Origin: Paracidobacterium acidisoli
Lineage (GTDB): Bacteria; Acidobacteriota; Terriglobia; Terriglobales; Acidobacteriaceae
NCBI RefSeq assembly: GCF_003428625.2
Contig: NZ_QVQT02000005.1
Coordinates: forward strand, 310,001-374,000
DNA length: 64,000 bases
Reading direction: 5' to 3'
In this document: positions 26,503-34,654 of the stretch, in pieces
Layout of the letters: each line of letters begins with the position of its first letter
How positions within the stretch are numbered: position 1 is the first letter of the stretch
Made by a program: the position numbers and the translations under genes
Notes under the pieces: generated by a model
The model's input: only the letters and a program-made list of their open reading frames with translations
Told to the model about the DNA's origin: nothing
Database searches by the model: none

Positions 26503-28298
26503 TGCACCCGCGACTTCTCTTTGTCATCGTTTTTCTGGCAGCTTCCGCTGGCGCGCAACAAAAGCCCACATTGCCGTCCGTCAACACAACCGTTGTTGTT
26601 CTCGGCAGCCCCGTCCCTGTCTCCGAACAGGATTCCGCTCGGGCGGTGGTGAGTCTGGATACGCAGCGCGCCCCCCTCGCGTTTCATCAGATTGAAGACT
26701 ACCTGCGCACCGATTCATCTGTGGACATCCAGCAGCGCGGTGGCGGTGGAATCATGGCTGATATATCCGTGCGAGGCGCATCCTTTGAACAGACGCTCGT
26801 GCTGGTCGATGGCCTCCGCATGGACGACTCCGAAACGGCTCATTTCAACATGGATCTGCCGATCCCTCTCTTAGCCATCGAGCGCCTTGATGTGCTGCAT
26901 GGCGACGGTTCAACGTTATACGGCTCCGATGCCATCGGCGGTGTCGTCGACCTCAGCACCGTTAAGCCTGCGGATACAGATATTCGTCTCAGGACGGGAG
27001 CCGGCAGCTTCGGCGAAAACGAGCAGGCTGCGATTGGCTCCATCACGAGAAAGAAGTGGAGCGATGTACTCGCTGGAGATCGCGAGCTCTCGACAGGTTT
27101 CATGACCGACCGTGATTATCGAACCGAAAACGCCAGCAATGAATTCCGCTTTGCCTCCCTGCTTGGTCATAGCGACTTGCTCTTCGCTGGAGATGACCGA
27201 GCCTACGGTGCCAATCAGTTTTACGGACCCTATGAGTCGTGGGAAAGAACCAAAGGGTGGTTTGCCGCCCTAACCCAGCAACTCAACTCCAGCACGCAGC
27301 TCGCAGCGGCATACCGCAGGCATTCCGACATCTATCTGCTGGAGCGGGACCAGCCCGAGGGATATAAAAACCAACACATCGATGACGGATTTGAAGGAGC
27401 GATTCGCGATCAGCGCACACTTGTCAGGAATCTGACACTCTCGACCGGCCTCGAAGAAGATACCGATCAAATCGTCAGTACCAACCTCGGACAACACGGC
27501 AGAAACCGGGGAGCAGGCTATGCGGCAGCTGAGTGGCTGGAATCGTCGCGCGGCTCAATCTCACTGGGGGCACGCGAAGAGATTTTCAGCGGTGGCCGCT
27601 CCGTGTTCAGTCCAATGATCTCCGCTACGCGGTGGCTTTCCAGAAGCACCACGCTTCACGCCTCCGTCGGTCACGGATTTCGCATTCCCACATTCCTCGA
27701 TCTTTACTACAGCGATCCGTCAACCCTCGGGAATCCAAATCTCAGGCCGGAATCGGCCTGGAACTTCGACGCCGGTGCCAGCTGGTTTCCGGCAGCTCGG
27801 GTGGCCGCGACCATTACCGCTTTCTATGCGCGGCAGCACGACACCATCGACTACACGCGCGCCTCTGTTGCCGACCCGTGGCAGGCCAGCAATCTGCCTG
27901 GTGTGCGGTTCACCGGTGTTGAGGCATCCGTCACATGGCAGCTCAGCTCAACTGAGCGTCTCGCCGCAGGCTGGACCAATCTTGTTGGAGCTCAAAGCGC
28001 CCTGCACGGCCTGCAGTCCGAGTACGTCTTCAATTACCCCGTTAACAACGGCCGTATGGACTGGATGCAGCAGCTCTCACGACAGGTGGTGCTGGATACG
28101 CGCCTTGGGGTCGTTCAGCGCTTCGAGAAGAGTCCCTATGCCGTCTGGGACGTCTCGGTCGCGCGTCAGCTGGGCCGGGTGCGGCCCTATCTTCAGATGA
28201 CCAATCTCGCGAATACGGGATACGAAGAAATCGTGAACGTGCGTATGCCTCCGCGGGGATTCGTCGGTGGACTCGAAATCATGCTTGGCGGGTTCTGA
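26502..28298 (+). CDS. BtuB-like TonB-dependent receptor coupled to bioB
   Basis: The start ATG 26502 overlaps the bioB stop in TGATG. The 598-residue protein has a signal peptide ([18 protein letters not shown]), a short TonB-box-like region (NTTVVVLGSPVPV), a plug domain (IEDYLRTDSSVDIQQRGGGG, VLVDGLRMDD, IERLDVLHGDGSTLYGSDAI) and a 22-strand-type barrel ending EIMLGGF with terminal Phe. It has no carboxypeptidase-regulatory domain and belongs with the vitamin/metal receptors, unlike the three Oar-like proteins. Coupling to bioB suggests uptake of biotin, a biotin precursor or an iron/sulfur source needed by BioB. Confidence 0.88.
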   Translation: MHPRLLFVIVFLAASAGAQQKPTLPSVNTTVVVLGSPVPVSEQDSARAVVSLDTQRAPLAFHQIEDYLRTDSSVDIQQRGGGGIMADISVRGASFEQTLVLVDGLRMDDSETAHFNMDLPIPLLAIERLDVLHGDGSTLYGSDAIGGVVDLSTVKPADTDIRLRTGAGSFGENEQAAIGSITRKKWSDVLAGDRELSTGFMTDRDYRTENASNEFRFASLLGHSDLLFAGDDRAYGANQFYGPYESWERTKGWFAALTQQLNSSTQLAAAYRRHSDIYLLERDQPEGYKNQHIDDGFEGAIRDQRTLVRNLTLSTGLEEDTDQIVSTNLGQHGRNRGAGYAAAEWLESSRGSISLGAREEIFSGGRSVFSPMISATRWLSRSTTLHASVGHGFRIPTFLDLYYSDPSTLGNPNLRPESAWNFDAGASWFPAARVAATITAFYARQHDTIDYTRASVADPWQASNLPGVRFTGVEASVTWQLSSTERLAAGWTNLVGAQSALHGLQSEYVFNYPVNNGRMDWMQQLSRQVVLDTRLGVVQRFEKSPYAVWDVSVARQLGRVRPYLQMTNLANTGYEEIVNVRMPPRGFVGGLEIMLGGF

Positions 28299-28375
28299 GA
28301 GATATTGCAGAAGCAAACGACATCGAAGCAGAGCAAAAAACACGGCTCCCGCGATTTGCAGCAAAACGCAACAAA

Positions 28376-28395
28376 GCCCGATCGCGAGACCGGGC
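28376..28395 (-). terminator. Terminator downstream of tRNA-Val
   Basis: On the minus strand GCCCG and CGGGC enclose a 10-base loop and are followed by TTTGTTGCGTTTT. It lies about 20 bases after the tRNA 3' end. Confidence 0.5.
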
Positions 28396-28413
28396 CTAAG
28401 TCGTTGAAAAATA

Positions 28414-28488
28414 TGGTGGGCACAGCAGGATTCGAACCTACGACTTCCACCGTGTGAAGGTGGCACTCTACCGCTGAGTTATGCGCCC
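28414..28488 (-). tRNA. tRNA-Val (anticodon CAC)
   Basis: The 75-base gene, including the encoded CCA, folds as a cloverleaf. The acceptor arms are GGGCGCA/TGTGCCC with one G-T pair, the D arm contains CTCAGCGGTAGAG, the anticodon stem is CCACC/GGTGG with loop TTCACAC and anticodon CAC, and the T arm contains GGTTCGAATCC. The anticodon reads GUG, so the tRNA carries valine. Confidence 0.96.
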
Positions 28489-28610
28489 GAAAAAGCGGGG
28501 ATCGGGGTGGGGTTTGACTCTCAACAGAATATCATCGTCGAAAGCCGCCGCCAAACCCGCGAAACCGTTCCGTTCCGTCACGGTTTCCTCGTAGAATCTT
28601 GAGAGCAGGT

Positions 28611-29444
28611 ATGGCCCCCCGTGAAGATTCGCCATTTTCGGACGACTCTATGCGCCCCGAAACACCCGGCGATGGCGATTTCGACGATCCGCCTCCGGAA
28701 GACTGGGAAAACACCGCCCGGGAAGATGGAGAAGAGGCCGTAGAACCGCAACCTGATGAACCCGGTCGGGTTCACAGGGATATGGCGACCGTAGCTCTGG
28801 ATCAGTCACTTTTGAAGGGTGCTCGGGAAAAGGCAGCCGCCCGTTCCGGGGTTGCGGACTGGAGCACCATGACCGATGCGGAGATTATGCTCCGCGTGCG
28901 GGACGGCGACGATGCCGGATTTAATATCCTCATCGAAAAGTATCGTAAGCCGATCATTCACTTTATGTTCCGCATGGTCCATAATCAGGCCGTTGCCGAG
29001 GAGCTGGCGCAGGAGGTCTTCCTGCGGGTCTACCGTTCGCGGCAGACCTACCGGGCAGAGGCCCGCTTTACGACCTGGCTGTATCGCATCGCAACAAATT
29101 TAGGGGTCAACCACGCGCGCGACACAAAACATGAGCGCGCGGCGCAAAATGTATATCTGGATCAGCCGGACCCGGAGACGGGCACCACGCCGGATGTAGC
29201 GGACAGCCGGCCGACCGTTGAGTACGAGATTGTGCGGGATGAGCGGATGCGGGCCATCCGGCAGCATGTCATGGCTTTGCCGGAGCGGCAGCGCACCGCG
29301 GTACTGATGCACAAATATCAGGGGCTGGATTACAGGGAGATCGGAGAGGTGCTGAAGCTGAGTGAATCAGCCACCAAGTCGCTCCTCTTCCGGGCCTATC
29401 AGACCCTGCGGGAAAAGCTGAAGGACTTCGTTGTGGAGAAATAA
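28611..29444 (+). CDS. ECF-type RNA polymerase sigma factor with acidic N-terminal extension
   Basis: From ATG 28611 the protein has 277 residues. The sigma-70 region 2 runs from about residue 90 (EIMLRVRDGDDAGFNILIEK, EELAQEVFLRVYRSR, ARFTTWLYRIATN) and region 4 from about 210 (LPERQRTAVLMHKYQGLDYR, EIGEVLKLSESATKSLLFRA). The first 80 residues are Asp/Glu/Pro-rich and are not part of a standard ECF factor of about 190 residues. The zinc-binding anti-sigma gene follows 13 bases later, so the pair forms one unit and answers an envelope or redox signal. An in-frame TTG at 28599 is less likely. Confidence 0.92.
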   Translation: MAPREDSPFSDDSMRPETPGDGDFDDPPPEDWENTAREDGEEAVEPQPDEPGRVHRDMATVALDQSLLKGAREKAAARSGVADWSTMTDAEIMLRVRDGDDAGFNILIEKYRKPIIHFMFRMVHNQAVAEELAQEVFLRVYRSRQTYRAEARFTTWLYRIATNLGVNHARDTKHERAAQNVYLDQPDPETGTTPDVADSRPTVEYEIVRDERMRAIRQHVMALPERQRTAVLMHKYQGLDYREIGEVLKLSESATKSLLFRAYQTLREKLKDFVVEK

Positions 29445-29457
29445 CTGGGGAAACACT

Positions 29458-29961
29458 ATGATCTGCCGAAATGTGAAATCGAACCTTGCGAATCTGCTCC
29501 TTGAGCCGGAGGCGGTGCCGGTCGAGGTACGCGCCCATGTGGCCGGCTGCGCAGAGTGCGGAAGGGAGCTGGCGGAGCTGAAGGCCACCATGGCGATGCT
29601 GGATACATGGGAAGCGCCCGAGCCCGGTCCCTTCTTCGACGCTCGCATGGGCGCTCTGCTCCGCGAGGCACAGCAGGCGGAGCCTGCCGGATTCTTCGAG
29701 CGTCTGCGCACGCGGCTGATGTACGGCAATACGCGGCATCTGCGTCCGCTGGCAGCGGCTGCTCTGGTATTGCTGCTCGCTATCGGAGGCGGAACCTACG
29801 CCGGCTTTGTGAGCTCCAGTCATCCGGCGCCGGCAGCGGCCTCGGCAACCGTCAGAGATCTGCAGTCGCTGGATGAGAATGCTCAGGTCTTTCAGCAGAT
29901 GAATCAGCTCGATCAGCAGGACGACAGCGATAACAGTCAGGCCTCTCCGAACAGTCTGTAA
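29458..29961 (+). CDS. Membrane-anchored zinc-binding anti-sigma factor
   Basis: The 167-residue protein has the ZAS pattern Cys3, His27-x3-Cys31-x2-Cys34 (HVAGCAEC), which holds zinc and binds ECF sigma factors. One membrane helix follows at about residues 98-120 (LAAAALVLLLAIGGGTYAGFV), and the C-terminal 45 residues are rich in Gln, Asp and Ser on the outside. It starts 13 bases after the sigma-factor stop. Release of the sigma factor would follow oxidation, or cleavage of the anti-sigma factor. The frame upstream of 29458 is spurious. Confidence 0.88.
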   Translation: MICRNVKSNLANLLLEPEAVPVEVRAHVAGCAECGRELAELKATMAMLDTWEAPEPGPFFDARMGALLREAQQAEPAGFFERLRTRLMYGNTRHLRPLAAAALVLLLAIGGGTYAGFVSSSHPAPAAASATVRDLQSLDENAQVFQQMNQLDQQDDSDNSQASPNSL

Positions 29962-30059
29962 GGACTCGGGCGAAGGACTGAAAATGCAGGAATTGGGCCA
30001 AACGATCAGAGAGAACGGATGGCCTGTCAAAAGGCGCGGTTTTCTCGGGAATATAAGAC

Positions 30060-30821
30060 ATGCTGGAAGAAAAAGGGCACAGAACGATGAGCCGCCTTGC
30101 GCGGTGGATGAGCAGAAGCTTGTCCGGAGTGCTGATGGTTCTTCTGGCCCTTCCCCTGGCGGCAGAGGCGCAGCGCGGAGCACATCCGGCGCCCGCGCCC
30201 GCACCGCACTTCCAGCCATCGCGTCCCGCTGTCCAGCCCGCGCGGCCGGCTCCTCAGGCGCAGCGCCAGCAGCCATTCGGTGGAGAGCGGCCCGGCTCGC
30301 CCGGTAACAGTCAAAGACATTTCGACGCGTATCGTCCCAGCGCAGGCCGCCCCGGTCAGCAGCATCTCCCGGAGTGGCTGAACAATCACCAGAATATGAC
30401 GTCGCGCCAGCGGGAAGATGCTCTGCGGCGCGAGCCTGGCTTCAGCCGCCTTCCTCAGGCCCAGCAGCAGCGGCTGATCGATCGCATGCATACCCTCGAA
30501 GAGAAGAGCCCGCAGCAGCGTGAGCGCATCCTCGGCCGGCAGGAGGCCTTCGAGCAGCTCTCGCCCCAGCGCCGGCAGGAGGTGCGTGGCGCGTCCCAGG
30601 CCTTCAGTCAGATGGCACCCGGACGGCGTCAGCTCATGGGGCGGGCCTTCAACGATCTCCGCCGCATGCCCCCGGAGCAGCGCCAGCAGGTGCTGAATTC
30701 TCCGCGTTTCGCCGGCCAGTTCTCGCCGCAGGAGCGCACCGTCCTGGGAAACCTGCTCTCGATCGAGCCCTATCAGCCGCGTCCCCAGGCGGTTCCTCAG
30801 CCTTATTTCGGGCGCCCCTGA
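30060..30821 (+). CDS. Exported DUF3106-like Gln/Arg/Pro-rich protein
   Basis: The 253-residue protein (or 244 from ATG 30087) has a signal peptide ending AAEAQ, a Pro/Ala-rich linker (residues about 40-105), then repeats of the DUF3106 kind: SRLPQAQQQRLIDRM, LSPQRRQEVRG, MAPGRRQLMGRAFNDLRRM, PPEQRQQVLNSPRFAGQFS and SPQERTVLGNLL. These helical P-x-x-R-Q repeats recall the periplasmic metal-sensing CpxP/CnrX kind of helical repressor, but that is a loose likeness. It follows the sigma/anti-sigma pair by 98 bases and ends in a terminator, so it may be the third member and a periplasmic sensor. Confidence 0.78.
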   Translation: MLEEKGHRTMSRLARWMSRSLSGVLMVLLALPLAAEAQRGAHPAPAPAPHFQPSRPAVQPARPAPQAQRQQPFGGERPGSPGNSQRHFDAYRPSAGRPGQQHLPEWLNNHQNMTSRQREDALRREPGFSRLPQAQQQRLIDRMHTLEEKSPQQRERILGRQEAFEQLSPQRRQEVRGASQAFSQMAPGRRQLMGRAFNDLRRMPPEQRQQVLNSPRFAGQFSPQERTVLGNLLSIEPYQPRPQAVPQPYFGRP

Positions 30822-30839
30822 GACTCTTTCTGATCACAG

Positions 30840-30878
30840 CGGGCGCTTAAGGCATCCGCTCACTCCTGCCTAAGCCCG
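30840..30878 (+). terminator. Terminator after the sigma-factor operon
   Basis: CGGGCGCTTAAGGCA and TGCCTAAGCCCG form an imperfect stem with a T-run (TTTTTCC) behind it, 20 bases after the stop codon. Confidence 0.7.
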
Positions 30879-30886
30879 TTTTTCCG

Positions 30887-31918
30887 TTACTCCGTTCCTT
30901 CGCGGGCGCCTTTCCACAGATCGATGTCGCTCTCCTGCGCATAGCGGTCAATCTCCTTCAGCTCCGCCTCCGTGAACGCCAGCTTTTGCACCGCATCGAG
31001 TGAGTTGTCGAGCTGTTCCACATTCCGGGCTCCGATCAGTGCCGAGGTCACGCGCCGGTCGCGCAGCACCCATGCAATCGCCATCTGAGCCAGAGTCTGC
31101 CCGCGTCCCCGCGCAATTTCATGAAGCGCGCGCACCCGGCCCAGATTCTCCTCGTTCAGAAACTCCCGGGGAAAGGAGCCTTCCACGCCCGCGCGTGAGC
31201 TCTCCGGCACGCCTTTCAGGTACTTGTTCGTCAGCAGTCCCTGCGCCAAAGGAGAAAAAGCAATGCAGCCCACTCCCAGTTCGTCCAGAGTCTCCAGCAG
31301 TCCCGTTTCGATCCAGCGATTCAGCATCGAGTACGACGGCTGATGAATCAGCAGCGGCACGCCTTCGCTCTTCAGAATCCGCGCCGCCTCCCGCGTGCGC
31401 TCCGGGCTGTACGAAGAGATGCCGGCATACAGCGCCTTGCCCTGTCTCACCGCCTGCGCCAGCGCGCCCATGGTCTCTTCGAGCGGCACCTCCATGCTCG
31501 GCCGGTGCGAGTAGAAAATGTCGACATATTCCAGCCCCATGCGCCGCAGGCTGTCGTCGAGCGAGGCCAGCAGATATTTGCGCGAGCCGCCAATGCCATA
31601 CGGTCCTGGCCACATATCCCATCCCGCCTTCGATGAAATCAGCAGCTCATTCCGCAGCGGGCGAAAATCCTTTCGCAGAATCTCCCCAAAGTTCTCCTCC
31701 GCCGACCCATACGGAGGGCCGTAATTGTTCGCCAGGTCGAAGTGCGTCACACCCCGGTCAAAGGCGCGCCGGACCATCGCTCGTCCGGTCTCGAACACAT
31801 CGCTGCCGCCGAAGTTCTGCCACAATCCCAGCGATACCGGCGGCAATACAATGCCGGACCGGCCGCACCGCCGGAACTGTGCCTCGTCATACCGCGTTGT
31901 CTCGGGTACGTAGCTCAT
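30887..31918 (-). CDS. Aldo-keto reductase, YghZ / glyceraldehyde-3-phosphate reductase type
   Basis: The 343-residue NADPH-dependent reductase matches the YghZ/AKR14 type: LGLWQNFGG near residue 32, the catalytic Asp and Tyr in FDLANNYGPPYGSAE, the Lys in LLISSKAGWDMWPGPYG, the His in DIFYSHRPS, and AFSPLAQGLLTNKYL near 220. Members reduce L-glyceraldehyde-3-phosphate or methylglyoxal. The gene is alone, with GGAGAC 8 bases before its ATG. A sugar-aldehyde detoxifying role would fit a sugar-degrading organism. Confidence 0.92.
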   Translation of the reverse strand: MSYVPETTRYDEAQFRRCGRSGIVLPPVSLGLWQNFGGSDVFETGRAMVRRAFDRGVTHFDLANNYGPPYGSAEENFGEILRKDFRPLRNELLISSKAGWDMWPGPYGIGGSRKYLLASLDDSLRRMGLEYVDIFYSHRPSMEVPLEETMGALAQAVRQGKALYAGISSYSPERTREAARILKSEGVPLLIHQPSYSMLNRWIETGLLETLDELGVGCIAFSPLAQGLLTNKYLKGVPESSRAGVEGSFPREFLNEENLGRVRALHEIARGRGQTLAQMAIAWVLRDRRVTSALIGARNVEQLDNSLDAVQKLAFTEAELKEIDRYAQESDIDLWKGAREGTE

Positions 31919-32097
31919 TCGTCTGTCTCCTCACTGCGCTCAAAGATTTCAGACTACCAGCCTGGCCCTGGGCCCGTGTTACAGACACTGCATGACAGGC
32001 GTTGCATCGTTGCGCGGCAGCAGTGAACACGCATGTCAAATGGCATGTTTATCCTCCGGCAACCGCCGCGGCATTTTCTTTTGTAAGGTGCCGACAA

Positions 32098-33024
32098 TTA
32101 TTTCTTCAGCATGTTCTTCGCCAGGAAGAGCATGTTGGCAGGTCGCTCGGCCAGCCGCCGCATAAAGTATGGATACCACTCCGTTCCGAAAGGAACATAC
32201 ACGCGAACCCTGTACCCGCTCGCGACAAGCGAGCGCTGCAGGTCGCGGCGAATTCCGTACAGCATCTGGAATTCGAAACTGTCGGATGCGATGCCCTGCT
32301 CCTGCACATATTGTTTGGTTGCAGCAACCATCGCTTCGTCGTGTGTGGCGATGCCGTGATAAATCCCGCTGCGAAGCATCGTATGCATCAGCTTCACGAA
32401 GTTCGCGTCCACATCTTTCTTGTCAGGAAAGGCAACCGCGGGTGGCTCTTTGTAAGCCCCTTTGCAGAGGCGGATGCGAATGCCCTCGCTCGTCAGGTCT
32501 GCAATGTCCTGAGCGCTGCGGCGAAGATACGCCTGAATCACAACACCGACGCGGCCCTTGTTTTCAGGAGCCGCATGCAGTCGTCGGACAAGATCGATGG
32601 TGGCCTGAGTGTATGCGGAGCCTTCCATATCCACCCGGACAAAGCTGTCGCTGGCTGCGGCATGCTCCACAAGGCCGGACACAATCTCTTTCGCCAGCTC
32701 ATGACCCAGATCCATGCCCATCTGTGTCAGCTTCACGCTCACGTTGGCATGCAGATGATGCTGCCGGATGATATCGAGAAGCCGATGATAAATAGCGGCT
32801 GAGCGATGTGCCTCCTCCGGCGAGCCGACATTCTCACCCAGGCTGTCGAGCGTCACCGCCATCCCCTGGGAGTTCACCGCCTGGGCCGCGCGCAGAGCAT
32901 CGTCCAGGGTAAGGCCGGCAACAAACCGGGAAGACATGCGCCGGCCCAGGGCTGAGCTTTCCGAAAGGTGACGGAGGGTGCCATTGCGGGAAAGAGAGAT
33001 GAACGTTGAGCGCAGCCAGGGCAT
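32098..33024 (-). CDS. Proline dehydrogenase (monofunctional)
   Basis: The FAD-dependent enzyme oxidises proline to pyrroline-5-carboxylate. I chose ATG 33024 (308 residues) because the family starts near MPWLRSTFISLSRNG and the promoter lies close to the longer GTG start at 33060. The barrel motifs are visible: VTLDSLGENV near residue 58, VSVKLTQMG, RVDMEGSAYT, VIQAYLRRS near 165, IRLCKGAYKEP, ATHDE near 230, FEFQMLYGIR and VPFGTEWYPYFMRRLAERPAN with the two substrate-binding Arg residues. No P5C dehydrogenase domain is fused, so it is not PutA. Confidence 0.93.
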   Translation of the reverse strand: MPWLRSTFISLSRNGTLRHLSESSALGRRMSSRFVAGLTLDDALRAAQAVNSQGMAVTLDSLGENVGSPEEAHRSAAIYHRLLDIIRQHHLHANVSVKLTQMGMDLGHELAKEIVSGLVEHAAASDSFVRVDMEGSAYTQATIDLVRRLHAAPENKGRVGVVIQAYLRRSAQDIADLTSEGIRIRLCKGAYKEPPAVAFPDKKDVDANFVKLMHTMLRSGIYHGIATHDEAMVAATKQYVQEQGIASDSFEFQMLYGIRRDLQRSLVASGYRVRVYVPFGTEWYPYFMRRLAERPANMLFLAKNMLKK

Positions 33025-33077
33025 AACCGGTAGGAGATAGAACTGCTCATTCTCGCACACTGTAAAAAAATAGGATT

Positions 33078-33106
33078 TTTATCGAATTTTATGGAAAAAT
33101 TGCCAA
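33078..33106 (-). promoter_or_regulatory. Promoter of the proline dehydrogenase gene
   Basis: On the minus strand TTGGCA (33101-33106) and GATAAA (33078-33083) are 17 bases apart in an A/T-rich stretch. Transcription should start near 33071, leaving a leader of about 47 bases to ATG 33024. Confidence 0.6.
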
Positions 33107-33359
33107 ACTGAGCGAGAATAAGCGCACAGTGCTCCGTTTCCTGATGCATTTCCGTTCGTAAGAGCACAGAGTCCCCCTGTATGCGGAAAACCACAGATGC
33201 GCAGTAAAGCATCTGAACTCCGGGAAGAAGAAATACGTATTTGGGCGGGGAAGGTTGTTAGGCCTTCTGCACTTTATGGGCTTCGCCCCGTAATCCATCA
33301 GGAATGTGAACCCTGTAGTAGCGCACGGCGCCGAACACGGCGAATGCGGGAGACTCCCC

Positions 33360-33614
33360 ATGGTCAATAATTGTGCTAATCCTAAATGCGCGAAGCCGCT
33401 CCATTACCTGCGTGAAGGCCGGGTGTTCGCCTTTGAAATTGCGGAACCTGCCCCTGTGGAAGAGAAACGCACGCGCCGCCTGGAGCATTTCTGGCTTTGC
33501 GGTCCCTGCTCTCAGGTCATGATGCTGACCCAGAGTGCGGATGGAATCCGCCTGGTTCCGAGACCGGCCCTCCGGTTTACAAACGGGCCCATCAAGACCG
33601 CGATTGCAAGCTGA
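33360..33614 (+). CDS. Small zinc-ribbon-like protein of unknown function
   Basis: The 84-residue protein has Cys5-x4-Cys10 and Cys47-x2-Cys50 (CANPKC ... LCGPC), a spacing that fits a zinc ribbon or treble clef with a long insert, and a basic C-terminal half. GGGAG lies 7 bases before ATG 33360, which fixes the start; the frame upstream is noise. A strong terminator follows 22 bases after the stop, so it forms a single-gene unit. It does not resemble a named family to me; a nucleic-acid or protein-binding role is possible. Confidence 0.75.
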   Translation: MVNNCANPKCAKPLHYLREGRVFAFEIAEPAPVEEKRTRRLEHFWLCGPCSQVMMLTQSADGIRLVPRPALRFTNGPIKTAIAS

Positions 33615-33636
33615 TTTCAGCCGAAAGTCCAGCAGC

Positions 33637-33663
33637 AAAGGCGTCCGGTTTCCGGACGCCTTT
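33637..33663 (+). terminator. Terminator of the zinc-ribbon gene
   Basis: A perfect 12-bp stem, AAAGGCGTCCGG with CCGGACGCCTTT and a 3-base loop, is followed by GTTTTTC. Confidence 0.93.
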
Positions 33664-33717
33664 GTTTTTCGCCGCGAAAGTGGCTTTAGAAGAAATGCCT
33701 GGCTTTCCTGAAAATAG

Positions 33718-34497
33718 TTAGTTGCGGACGGCAGGTAACTTCGGAATATCCGGCATAAACTCACGGACCGGGCGCCTGTAAACGCCCGTGAGCGCATTCC
33801 AGCGGATATAAACCAGCTCCTGAAGCATCTGAAGGCCGTCACGCAGGTAACTGATGCGCGAGCGTTCGTCATGGCCCCAGGTGACGGCAATCTCTCTGAC
33901 CGAGTAGCCCCGCTTGAGCGCGATGAACAGAATCTCCGGATCGAAGCCCCAGCGCTCGATCTGCTGCAGCCGGAAGATCGTCTGAGCCGCGCTGCGCTGA
34001 AATGCTTTAAAGCCGCACTGCGTATCCGCAAAGGGCAGGCGCATAATCATGCGCGTAACTCTGTTGAAACACCGGCCAAAGAAGCGGCGATAGAGCGGCT
34101 GATGCGCCGTCTGCCTTCCGCGATCCAGCCAGCGCGAGCCGATGGCGACATCGACCCCTTCGCGGATGGCTGCAAACAGGCGCTCGGCTTCCTCGATCGG
34201 AGCGGACAGATCGGCGTCTGTGAACATCACGATCTCGCCCGATGCATGCAGAATTCCATTGCGCACGCTGTAGCCTTTGCCTCGGTTGCCAGGGTTCTGC
34301 AGCAGGTGAACCTCAGGATGATCAGCGGCAAAGCGCTCCACAATGGAAGCAGTATCGTCAGTCGAACCGTCATCGACCACGATCACTTCTGCGGGCCACC
34401 GTCGTATCCGGATGACGCGGAGAACTTCCTCGAGAGCGTATCCGATACGAGCTGTCTCGTTATATGCCGGTATAACGATGCTGTATTCAGGGTTCAC
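33718..34497 (-). CDS. Family 2 glycosyltransferase, dolichyl-phosphate glucosyltransferase type
   Basis: From GTG 34497, with GGAG 7 bases upstream, the protein has 259 residues. It shows YSIVIPAYNE at the N terminus, VIVVDDGSTDDT near residue 40, NRGKGYSVRNGIL near 70, the DxD-like MFTDADLSAPIEE near 88, GSRWLDRGRQ near 115 and DTQCGFKAF near 155 with the GFDPEILF site. These match the Alg5-like transferases that put a sugar on a lipid phosphate carrier. The longer frame from 34587 overlaps the neighbour's promoter area. It may supply the donor for the GT39-like enzyme at 36544. Confidence 0.9.
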   Translation of the reverse strand: MNPEYSIVIPAYNETARIGYALEEVLRVIRIRRWPAEVIVVDDGSTDDTASIVERFAADHPEVHLLQNPGNRGKGYSVRNGILHASGEIVMFTDADLSAPIEEAERLFAAIREGVDVAIGSRWLDRGRQTAHQPLYRRFFGRCFNRVTRMIMRLPFADTQCGFKAFQRSAAQTIFRLQQIERWGFDPEILFIALKRGYSVREIAVTWGHDERSRISYLRDGLQMLQELVYIRWNALTGVYRRPVREFMPDIPKLPAVRN

Positions 34498-34654
34498 GAG
34501 GGGACTCCGTAATCTGCCACGTTCGTATCTTAAACCCTTTATGATCAGGCTGCAGCCGGGTGACTGTCCAGAGCCTGTTCCGCTCACCGAGCGGGCTGAA
34601 AACCGGGTTCAGAGAGTTCGGACAGGGGCTGCAAACGGTGCTAAACTCGCCGCT

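Noticed and set aside
34343-34654. N-terminal extension of the SppA frame
   Set aside because: The 104 extra codons overlap the divergent glycosyltransferase gene and lack protein character; the membrane helix and protease domain begin after ATG 34655.
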